Shown piece after piece: positions 1 to 5,310 of a DNA stretch of 5,310 nt. The stretch covers positions 1 to 5,310 of the forward strand of contig SYLK01000159.1 of the NCBI GenBank assembly GCA_005809115.1, given 5' to 3'. The first letter of the stretch is position 1; each line of letters begins with the position of its first letter. A program made the translations under genes and the position numbers. Under the pieces are notes generated by a model. It ran no database searches and was not told the DNA's origin. It worked only from the letters and a program-made list of their open reading frames with translations. Origin of the DNA: Planctomyces sp. Lineage in GTDB: Bacteria; Planctomycetota; Planctomycetia; Planctomycetales; Planctomycetaceae.

Positions 1-98
1 CAATCGCTGCTCGCTATGTCACTCTGGCAGGACAGAACTTCCCACAGAGCCGCGGCGCAATTAGCGTGCCAAACGCTTATTATTCTTGTGCCTGAGAA

Positions 99-548
99 TT
101 GCGATCAAAGCCATGCAAGCGGCGTGCCGAACACTATTGGGACGCGAGCAGACAGATCCAGATTCAGAGGCGATTTCAGCTTCTGGGAACGACGGTGGAC
201 AGTCTGCGGGTGTGGGACCTGCGGCGAGCGCTCCAGGAAATCCGATCGGCCACGTCATCCGATGTCCGGATTGTGTGCCACCCGGTCAGCCGGCTGGAAC
301 TGCTGGCTGTCTGTGCGGTCCTGTTCGAACCATCCGTGCAGCGGCTGCATCTTTCGAACCACACGATGTCCGTGGCCGATCAGCCTGCGATTGTGAATCT
401 GGCTCGCTTCTTTACTGACCAGGAACTGGTGGCACTGGCCGGATGGCGGACGTGTCTTGTGGCGGACAGTGGTAAGGATTCGGCGGGGCTTTTCAGGAAA
501 CTGGCGGCATCACCGGAGTGGCGAGGATTCTCGCCGGGGCCACCGTAG
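99..548 (+). pseudogene. C-terminal remnant of a planctomycete alpha/beta-hydrolase-like protein
   Basis: The frame is open from a TTG at 99 to a TAG at 546-548, and a TGA at 93-95 closes it upstream. From about residue 20 the protein reads QIQIQRRFQLLGTTVDSLRV followed by WDLRRALQEIR. This resembles the segment (I)RRRF.LLGQT.DG.RVWD.RRA.QALR that I recall near the C-terminus of large planctomycete hydrolase-like proteins annotated as acetylxylan esterase, dienelactone hydrolase or prolyl oligopeptidase. The following part (LFEPSVQRLHLSNH, then a segment ending in QELVALA) fits the same tail. These proteins normally run to several hundred residues, so only the last ~130 are left and any catalytic Ser-Asp-His set is missing. 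Residues 1-15 and bases 1-98 show no convincing match, and no start codon has a good ribosome binding site. I infer a decayed gene. The alternative is a real gene whose N-terminal part lies outside the window beyond a stop or frameshift. The family assignment is from memory and is moderate. Confidence 0.45.
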
Positions 549-742
549 TACCGTTCTCGGAACGTCGGGTCTGTGGCGGGCTGAGAGACTGTTCATCGGA
601 GGAGCGAGGGGCGGGCCGTGGCCGGCAGCCAGGACAACTCGACGGAATGGGATCACAGGTCGATTGCCCAAACCTGCGACTTTCAGGAAGATCGGCGGAT
701 CGACCATCTGGCGAGGCTGTTTTCCGCGGAGATTCATGCTGC

Positions 743-1846
743 ATGAGAGCGATTGCCGTACGTCCGGGAACCCCCCATAGTGTGCACCTTGCGGACCTGC
801 CGATGCCGTCGATCCGCGACGTGGCGGATGAGCGGGGAGTGCTCGTCCGGGTCCTTCGCGTCGGGGTCGACGCCACAGACCGGGAAATCAACGAAGCGCT
901 CTATGGCCATGCCCCGCCGGGATATGATTTCCTCGTGATTGGGCATGAATGCTTCGGCATCGTCGTGGAAGTCGGATCGGCCGTCAGGAAAGTCCGACCG
1001 GGCGACTATGTCACCTGCACGGTGCGTCGTCCGGGCAAGTCGATTTATGACCGCATCGGACGCTCAGACATTACCAGTGAAGAAGAATACTACGAGCGAG
1101 GGATTAACCTGAGGCACGGCTATCTGACGGAATACTTCGTGGATGACGAGGAATTCATTGTGCGGATGCCGGTCGGGCTGCGGCATCTGCATGTGCTGGC
1201 GGAACCGATGAGTTGCGCGGCCAAGGCCGTGGAGCAGGCATTTCTGGCGCAGCAGCGGCTGCAGGTCTGGGAGCCGCGGCGCGCCTGGGTAACCGGAGCC
1301 GGACAGATCTGACTGCTGGCGACGCTGATTCTGAGACTGCGCGGGATCCAGGTCTTCACGATCGCGCGTGGCAGAAAGCCCTGTCTGAAGGCCGAAATTG
1401 CCGAAGGATTCGGCTCGACGTATGTCAGCACCGCCGACTGCTCGATGCCGGAACTGGCTGGCCGATACGGCAAGCCCGATCTGATTATTGAAGCTACGGG
1501 CAGCAGCGCCGTTGCATTCGAGGCGATGGAAGTCCTGGGACACAACGGATGTATCGTCTGGACCAGCATTACCGGGGGCGAGCGCCGGGTCGAGGTCCGC
1601 AGTGATCATGTGAATCTGAACTGGGTGCTGGGCAACAAGCTGCTGGTCGGATCCGTGAATGCGAATTTCCGACACTTTGAATCCGGAATCACCGACCTGG
1701 CGCTGGGGGAGGTTACCTGGCCGGGGATCATCCAGAAGATACTGACCACCCCGGTCAAGGGACTCGATCAGTACCAGTAAATGATGCGGTTGCTCGTGGA
1801 AGACCACAATGCCCTGAAAGTTTACGTGGAAGTGGCAGAAGGCTGA
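743..1846 (+). pseudogene. Glucose 1-dehydrogenase (archaeal-type MDR family), interrupted by two in-frame stops
   Basis: Read through its stops, this frame encodes a ~367-residue zinc-dependent medium-chain dehydrogenase like the NAD(P)-dependent glucose 1-dehydrogenases of Haloferax and planctomycetes, which oxidise glucose to gluconolactone in the cytoplasm. The start ATG at 743 gives the expected MRAIAVRPGTPHSVHLADLP; a GGAG at 728-731 lies 11 bases upstream. Candidate catalytic zinc ligands are Asp43 (VGVDATDREI), His68 (GHE, followed by Glu69) and Glu154 (AEPMS), close in spacing to the D38/H63/E150 set of Haloferax mediterranei. The Rossmann motif begins GAGQI at 185-189. Codon 190, the last Gly of GxGxxG, is TGA (1310-1312, expected GGA). 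After it the NAD-binding domain continues in the same frame (LLATLILRLRG, DLIIEATGSS, GNKLLVGSVNANFRHFESGI). Codon 346 is TAA (1778-1780), probably from GAA, followed by MMRLLVEDHNALKVYVEVAEG and TGA. There is no indel. Expression as written would give a 189-residue fragment without a complete cofactor domain. Family identity is strong; inactivation is likely, but readthrough or sequence error is not excluded. Confidence 0.85.
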
Positions 1847-2359
1847 TCACCCGCCGGAACGCGGAGCCATCGTCTGATCATTCGACGCCGCCGGGCCGGA
1901 AGAGCCCTGGGGCCGGAAGAGCCCTGGGGCCGGAAAGTCAGGGGGCTGGAAACGGCAGGGAGCGGGAAAGCCAGGGGGTGAGCCGTCAGCACAGCTCGGT
2001 TGACTGAGCGCACGGACACCTTTCCGATCTCCGGGCGGCAGGTAATGCCGAAGGGTCGAGGGAGCCACGGGGGAAACTTCGATTCCGGGAAAGCTCACTG
2101 CAGAATCGCCGTTGCAGCAATTTTGGCCCGACTCTATTCTGCGGTTCCACACGGCCCGCAACATTTCCGACATTCCTCTCAACTTCAGTCGGGCAGCGTG
2201 GACCAGGCAAGATCAGATCGCCGTGCGAAATTCCGAACCTGTTTTGATGCACTGGAGCAGCGGAAAACCTGTCCGCGTCACGCAGGCACTCGGCATTTCT
2301 CTCACCCCCTCTCAACCCATCCCGCCCAGTCTACCTGTTCTCTGTGAAAGGCACGCGCA
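1847..2359. other. Non-coding gap of 513 bp with a tandem-repeat block
   Basis: This stretch separates the broken dehydrogenase from the TPR lipoprotein gene. Several overlapping open frames exist on both strands, but their translations are rich in Arg, Ser, Pro and His, lack any recognisable family pattern and have no good ribosome binding sites, so I read them as chance. The left part holds the 17-bp repeat block. The palindrome TGATCA occurs at 1844-1849 (over the dehydrogenase stop) and again at 1875-1880. For a promoter of the downstream gene I see only weak candidates: TTGACT at 2000-2005 with a poor -10 (TCCGAT, 2023-2028), and TTGCAG at 2112-2117 with TATTCT at 2135-2140 (17-bp spacing). 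Neither is good enough to call. Confidence 0.6.
1893..1977. repeat. Five imperfect 17-bp tandem repeats
   Basis: The unit is GGGCCGGAAGAGCCCTG. Copies lie at 1893-1909, 1910-1926 (identical to the first), 1927-1943, 1944-1960 and 1961-1977. Later copies drift toward GGGCCGGAAAG.CAGGG, keeping the GGAA core (GGGAA in the last copy) and a CAGGG end. The two perfect copies each contain GGGC-N7-GCCC, a small potential hairpin with a CGGAAGA loop. The period is not a multiple of three and no supported gene overlaps, so the array is intergenic. It lies 47 bp after the end of the dehydrogenase frame. It could be a variable-number tandem repeat, or part of a transcript end, although no T-run follows. 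Confidence 0.85.
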
Positions 2360-3769
2360 ATGCGCTGCAACACTCTGCGAAAGCTGACACGCCTGCTGGT
2401 CACGCTGGTCGGCACAGCGGCTCTCTCTGGCTGTCATTCGATGAATGGGTTCGTCATGAATTCATCGGGGCAGAGTTACTATGAACAGGGAAACTACCCG
2501 GCGGCCGCGTCTGAGTTTCAGCAGGCCATGCTGAGTGATCCAACGAATCCGGATTACATGGCGAACCTGGCGAAGGCGCGTTCGAGAATGGGAGACGTCG
2601 CAGGTTCTGAACAATTGTATCGTCAGGCCTTGATGGCATCGCCGTCTCATCAGCCATCGTACCATGGTCTGGCGGAGCTGATGGTGGCCCAGGGACGGGG
2701 CCAGGAGGCCAGTGCGATGCTGACGACCTGGGCGGCAACGCAGCCGTATGTGGCGGAGTCGCATCTGGAGCTGGGGTGGCTGCAGCGACAACTGGGTGAG
2801 CATGACATGGCAGCGCAGTCACTGCAGAAGGCACTGCAGGTCAATCCCGGTCATGCCACGGCACTGGCACATCTCGGGCAGTATCATCAGGACATGGGCC
2901 GGCACGATCAGGCGGTGGCGATGTATCAGCAGTCACTGCAGGCCGACTGGAATCAGCCGGAGGTTCATTCGCGGTTGTCTGCGGCAGCCCAGGCGGCTGG
3001 TGGTTCACATCCGATGGCTCAGATGGCGATGTCACGTGGCGTGCATCCCTACGATGTGCCGCGACCGGCCACCGCGTTTGGCCCCCCCAGCCAGGGAGTA
3101 CAGATGGCACAGCGCCAGATGCAGCAGCCGGGCAGAATGCAGTTCGCCGGCATGCCGCAGCCTCAGATGCAGCGATCGCAGATGGCGATGCAACAGATGC
3201 CGATGCAACAGATGGCGATGCAACAGATGCCGATGCAACAGATGCCGATGCAACAGATGCCGATGCAGATGGCGCAGACGCCGATGCCGATGCCGATGGC
3301 TCAGACGACAGTTCGCGGGCACGGATCCGGCATGACGTATTCACCGCCGATGATGGCATTGGGCCCGATGATGGCATCCGGCCCGATGACAGGATCCGGG
3401 ATGCCGCCGCACCAGGTCACAGCGAACTCGGCGGGTTACCCTTCCCTGCAGCAGGCGCTTGACAGTTTCACGCCCACGGCTGAGCCTGGCTGGACGGTTG
3501 TACCTGGCAGTCTGCGTGTCGTGGAATCCGGAACCACGGCGGCGGCAGCACCGGTGGTCGAGACGGCAGCAGCCCCCGCCAAGCCGCGCTCTGCCGCGGT
3601 ACCGGCACCGCGACCGGATCCGTCGTTCAGTCCCGCGGGACGCGGTGGAGTTCCGGTGAAGTCGATCTCCGGCGGCACGAATCCTGGCACGCCGAGTGAA
3701 GTACCCCCGATGGGATTGACAGCCACAGGCGGCAGTTCGGCTGAACCGCCGGTACTGGACGCCTTCTGA
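2360..3769 (+). CDS. TPR-repeat lipoprotein with Met/Gln-rich C-terminal tail
   Basis: This 469-residue protein is probably exported and lipid-anchored. The start ATG at 2360 has GAAAGG at 2346-2351, 8 bases upstream. Residues 1-25 form a lipoprotein signal: Arg/Lys at 2-11, a hydrophobic run (LLVTLVGTAA) and the lipobox LSGC with Cys25 as the predicted lipidated residue. Residues 30-199 hold five TPR units in a strict 34-residue register (30-63, 64-97, 98-131, 132-165, 166-199). Pro at 61, 95, 129 and 163 marks the helix-B ends, and unit 1 has YYEQGNYPAAASEFQQAM. TPRs bind protein partners, which suggests a scaffold or assembly role in the cell envelope. Residues 219-348 carry 31 Met in 130 positions, mostly as MPM, MAM and QQM, including six QM(P/A)MQ repeats at 274-303, followed by Gly-Pro-Met stretches. 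Residues ~350-469 are Ala/Pro/Ser/Gly-rich and probably disordered, ending PPVLDAF. No enzyme motif is visible. The next gene starts 107 bp downstream on the same strand, so co-transcription is possible but unproven. The partner and exact function are unknown. Confidence 0.9.
   Translation: MRCNTLRKLTRLLVTLVGTAALSGCHSMNGFVMNSSGQSYYEQGNYPAAASEFQQAMLSDPTNPDYMANLAKARSRMGDVAGSEQLYRQALMASPSHQPSYHGLAELMVAQGRGQEASAMLTTWAATQPYVAESHLELGWLQRQLGEHDMAAQSLQKALQVNPGHATALAHLGQYHQDMGRHDQAVAMYQQSLQADWNQPEVHSRLSAAAQAAGGSHPMAQMAMSRGVHPYDVPRPATAFGPPSQGVQMAQRQMQQPGRMQFAGMPQPQMQRSQMAMQQMPMQQMAMQQMPMQQMPMQQMPMQMAQTPMPMPMAQTTVRGHGSGMTYSPPMMALGPMMASGPMTGSGMPPHQVTANSAGYPSLQQALDSFTPTAEPGWTVVPGSLRVVESGTTAAAAPVVETAAAPAKPRSAAVPAPRPDPSFSPAGRGGVPVKSISGGTNPGTPSEVPPMGLTATGGSSAEPPVLDAF
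3179..3268 (+). repeat. Six in-frame 15-bp tandem repeats encoding QM(P/A)MQ
   Basis: The unit CAGATGCCGATGCAA (variant with GCG for CCG) occurs at 3179-3193, 3194-3208, 3209-3223, 3224-3238, 3239-3253 and 3254-3268. The only changes are CCG/GCG at the third codon (Pro/Ala) and CAA to CAG at the last codon. A hexamer CCGATG then follows three times at 3281-3298. The near-identity at DNA level points to recent expansion by slippage or unequal crossover, and the 15-bp period keeps the frame whatever the copy number. On the opposite strand it creates an open frame of Ser/Ala/Val repeats that is only a shadow. Confidence 0.95.
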
Positions 3770-3772
3770 GGG

Positions 3773-3791
3773 ACTGTCAGCACAGGGACAG
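3773..3791 (+). terminator. Weak hairpin just after the TPR gene
   Basis: CTGTC (3774-3778) pairs with GACAG (3787-3791) across an 8-base loop, starting 4 bases after the stop codon. The stem is only 5 bp and no T-run follows, so intrinsic termination here is doubtful. It may only be a 3'-end structure. Confidence 0.2.
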
Positions 3792-3820
3792 ACCACCATG
3801 GCATGAACTTCCGGCGAGCG

Positions 3821-3868
3821 GGGGATGTCAATCCCCTGATTTCTGGCGAATCACGGGAAATCAGGAGG
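3821..3868 (+). promoter_or_regulatory. Two abutting hairpins with the second covering part of the Shine-Dalgarno
   Basis: Hairpin 1 is GGGGAT (3821-3826), loop GTCA, ATCCCC (3831-3836), a perfect 6-bp stem. Hairpin 2 is CCTGATTTC (3835-3843) with GAAATCAGG (3857-3865), a perfect 9-bp stem with a 13-base loop. They share bases 3835-3836, so both cannot form at full length. The Shine-Dalgarno AGGAGG lies at 3863-3868, 8 bases before the ATG at 3877, and its first three bases are in the 3' arm of hairpin 2. A role in controlling translation is my inference. Hairpin 1 could instead belong to a transcript end of the TPR gene, although no T-run follows it. Confidence 0.4.
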
Positions 3869-3876
3869 CAGGACTG

Positions 3877-4938
3877 ATGGCAACCGGGTTTGGAATCGTC
3901 GGAACCGGCATGATTTCGCATTTTCATGCGAAGGCGATTCAGTCGCTGAGCGGTTCACGGCTTGTGGGGTGTTACAACCACAATGCCGCGAAGGCTGCGG
4001 CGTTTGCCGCGGAGTATGGGTGCCGCGCATTCGCCTCGGCGGACCAGATGTACCGCGATCCGGAAATCAGCATTGTCAATATCTGTACACCCAGCGGATC
4101 GCACATGGATCCCGCGATGGCGGCGGCGCAGGCTGGGCGGCACGTGGTGGTCGAAAAGCCACTGGAGATTTCACTGGAACGCTGTGATCAGATCATTCGG
4201 GCGTGTGACCAGCACGGCGTCAAGCTCTGTACGATTTTCCCGTCACGGTTCAGTCCAGCGAATATTGCCCTGCGAGAGGCAATTGCGGCCGGGCGGTTTG
4301 GCCGGCTGACACTGGGCGACAGTTACGTCAAGTGGTGGCGGACCCAGGAGTATTATGATGGTGGCGGCTGGCGCGGGACGTGGGCTCTGGACGGCGGCGG
4401 CGCGTACATGAATCAGGCCATTCACAACGTTGACCTGCTGTACTGGCTGATGGGGGAAGTATCCGAGGTCTGTGGATTCACGGGGACTCTGGCGCACGAG
4501 CGGATCGAGGTTGAGGACACGGGCGTTGCCTGTCTGAAGTTTGCCTGCGGTGCCCTGGGCGTCCTGGAGGCATCTACTTCAGCATGGCCGGGACTGCTGA
4601 AAAAAACCGAAATCCATGGTGACCGGGGAACCGCGATCGTGGAGCAGGATTCGATTCTGAAGTGGGATTTCGCCGAACCCCTGGCTGACGACGCGGAAAT
4701 CCTGAAACGCTGCGGAGCGGGTTCCGGCAGTTCCGGCGGGGCATCGGACCCGAAGGCCATCTCCTTCGTGGGTCATCAGCTGCAGCTGCAGGATTTCGTC
4801 GAAGCGATTCGAGACAGCCGACCGCCGCGTGTGGACGGAGCGGAAGGACGCCGCAGCGTTGAGATCATCCTCGCGATCTACGAGTCTGCCCGGACGGGCC
4901 GATCCGTGCGCCTGCCGCTGCAGACTGTCTCCGGATGA
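3877..4938 (+). CDS. Gfo/Idh/MocA-family NAD(P)-dependent oxidoreductase
   Basis: This 353-residue cytoplasmic dehydrogenase has the usual family length (330-400). The start ATG at 3877 is fixed by AGGAGG 8 bases upstream and by the Rossmann fold beginning at once: GFGIVGTGMIS at 4-14. Residues ~4-120 form the nucleotide-binding domain, with CTPSGSH at 70-76 and the family signature EKP at 93-95, whose Lys94 is a catalytic-site residue. Residues ~121-345 form the C-terminal alpha/beta domain, which binds substrate and mediates oligomer contacts. It contains KWWRTQEYYDGGGWRGTWAL at 152-171 and GGGAYMNQAIHNVDLL at 173-188, where His183 is the expected catalytic histidine. The MNQAIHNVDLL pattern resembles the UDP-N-acetylglucosamine-uronate 3-dehydrogenases (WlbA/WbpB type), but planctomycetes carry many paralogues with this motif and the substrate cannot be set from sequence. 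A Gly/Ser-rich loop lies near 273-281. No frameshift or missing key residue is seen. It follows the TPR gene by 107 bp and converges on the FAH gene. Confidence 0.95.
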   Translation: MATGFGIVGTGMISHFHAKAIQSLSGSRLVGCYNHNAAKAAAFAAEYGCRAFASADQMYRDPEISIVNICTPSGSHMDPAMAAAQAGRHVVVEKPLEISLERCDQIIRACDQHGVKLCTIFPSRFSPANIALREAIAAGRFGRLTLGDSYVKWWRTQEYYDGGGWRGTWALDGGGAYMNQAIHNVDLLYWLMGEVSEVCGFTGTLAHERIEVEDTGVACLKFACGALGVLEASTSAWPGLLKKTEIHGDRGTAIVEQDSILKWDFAEPLADDAEILKRCGAGSGSSGGASDPKAISFVGHQLQLQDFVEAIRDSRPPRVDGAEGRRSVEIILAIYESARTGRSVRLPLQTVSG

Positions 4939-4949
4939 TCGCGGACAGT
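4924..4949. terminator. Possible hairpin at the convergent gene ends
   Basis: ACTGTC (4924-4929) pairs with GACAGT (4944-4949) across a 14-base loop that contains the oxidoreductase stop codon. A smaller CGCG/CGCG pair (4940-4943 with 4951-4954) is an alternative. Only 24 bp separate the two convergent genes, so a shared terminator would be expected here, but there is no T-run on either side. Confidence 0.2.
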
Positions 4950-4962
4950 TCGCGCGGCAGCC

Positions 4963-5310
4963 TCAGACGACCTCGTCGACGACCGGGTTCGTGAGCTGAC
5001 CGATCTGGTCGATCTCAATAGTCACGATATCGCCGTGCTTGAGGAATACCGGTGGTGTCCTTGCCATTCCCACGCCGTGCGGAGTGCCGGTCAGGATGAC
5101 GGTGCCTGCGGGGAGGACAGTGCTGGCGCTGAGAAACTCGATCAGCGTGGGAACATCGAAGATCATATCATTCGTGTTCCAGTCCTGCATGACCTCGCCG
5201 TTCAGGATCGTGCGGATCCCCAGCGTATTCGGGTCCGGGATTTCGTCAGCCGTCACCAGCCACGGCCCGAGCGGGCAGAACGTGGCGAACGTCTTGCCGC
5301 GGCACCACTG
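4963..5310 (-). CDS. Fumarylacetoacetate hydrolase (FAH) family protein, C-terminal part
   Basis: The gene runs leftward and its start lies beyond the right edge. The stop TGA is the complement of 4963-4965, and 115 residues are visible, open to the last base. They begin QWCRGKTFATFCPLGPWLVT and continue TADEIPDPNTLGIRTILNG, DMIFDVPTLIEFLS and PAGTVILTGTPHGVG, then end in LKHGDIVTIEIDQIGQLTNP. This is the C-terminal half of the FAH fold. The TGTP.GVG turn and the FCPLGPW segment are characteristic of the family, whose members (acylpyruvases, oxaloacetate decarboxylases, 2-keto-acid hydratases) use Mg2+ to cleave or hydrate C-C bonds in acid catabolism. The E-x-E metal ligands lie upstream, outside the window, so the substrate class cannot be judged. 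A GTG at 5254-5256 is internal, since the family sequence continues upstream of it. The gene is convergent with the oxidoreductase, leaving a 24-bp gap. Family assignment is secure. Confidence 0.93.
   Translation of the reverse strand, partial: QWCRGKTFATFCPLGPWLVTADEIPDPNTLGIRTILNGEVMQDWNTNDMIFDVPTLIEFLSASTVLPAGTVILTGTPHGVGMARTPPVFLKHGDIVTIEIDQIGQLTNPVVDEVV

Noticed and set aside
518..742. Possible N-terminal extension of the dehydrogenase from an ATG at 518
   Set aside because: The extra 75 residues (Arg/Gly/Ser-rich) match nothing in the family, which begins at the MRAIAVRPGTP of 743, and the segment overlaps the hydrolase remnant.
1310..1312. TGA at codon 190 as a selenocysteine codon
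   Set aside because: The position is the last glycine of the cofactor-binding GxGxxG motif, not a catalytic cysteine site, and a second stop of a different type (TAA) follows in the same frame.
1064..1807. Long minus-strand open frame of 247 codons
   Set aside because: It lies opposite the dehydrogenase frame, whose protein matches a known family throughout, so it is the antisense shadow.
1986..2347. Overlapping open frames on both strands in the gap before the TPR gene
   Set aside because: Their translations show no domain or hydrophobic pattern and no supporting ribosome binding site; several start at TTG or GTG only. GC-rich DNA gives such frames by chance.
2841..3377. Minus-strand open frame with Ser/Ala/Val repeats resembling a repetitive surface protein
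   Set aside because: It lies fully inside the TPR lipoprotein gene, opposite the 15-bp repeats. The repeat peptide is just the reverse reading of QM(P/A)MQ codons, and it has no ribosome binding site or family pattern.
3798..3806. Two-codon mini-ORF (ATG GCA TGA) in the leader of the oxidoreductase gene
   Set aside because: It has no Shine-Dalgarno of its own and a start-stop pair this short is expected by chance.

Overview
The window (5,310 bp, GC-rich) looks like chromosomal DNA from a planctomycete (Planctomycetales). Three things suggest this. The gene content is typical: a Gfo/Idh/MocA oxidoreductase, an archaeal-type glucose dehydrogenase, a fumarylacetoacetate-hydrolase family enzyme and a TPR lipoprotein with a low-complexity tail. 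The first ORF resembles the C-terminus of a hydrolase-like protein I recall from planctomycetes. The gene spacing is also loose. The assignment rests on recalled family resemblance, not on a search.

Layout, left to right. (1) 1-548 holds a short C-terminal remnant of an alpha/beta-hydrolase-like protein, closed upstream by a stop and without a convincing start. (2) 743-1846 holds a complete-length glucose 1-dehydrogenase reading frame of the medium-chain (MDR) type. It is interrupted by two in-frame stops, TGA at 1310 and TAA at 1778, and has no frameshift. (3) 1847-2359 is a 513-bp non-coding gap with five imperfect 17-bp tandem repeats near its left end. (4) 2360-3769 encodes a probable lipoprotein with five TPR units and a long Met/Gln/Pro-rich tail that contains six in-frame 15-bp repeats. 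(5) 3770-3876 is a short spacer with two abutting perfect hairpins, the second running into a consensus Shine-Dalgarno sequence. (6) 3877-4938 encodes an intact Gfo/Idh/MocA oxidoreductase. (7) 4963-5310, on the minus strand, is the C-terminal part of an FAH-family enzyme running off the right edge and convergent with gene 6.

The right half looks functional. The left third looks like a zone of gene decay: a remnant, a dehydrogenase with two nonsense codons and a repeat-bearing gap. The sugar-oxidising enzymes (glucose dehydrogenase, Gfo/Idh/MocA) and the FAH enzyme would fit carbohydrate or acid catabolism, but nothing shows they share an operon. I found no RNA gene, CRISPR array, insertion sequence or phage element. 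I do not see a clearly new multi-gene system. The best leads are the two-nonsense dehydrogenase, the Met-rich repeat domain on a lipoprotein, and the hairpin pair at the ribosome binding site of the oxidoreductase gene.
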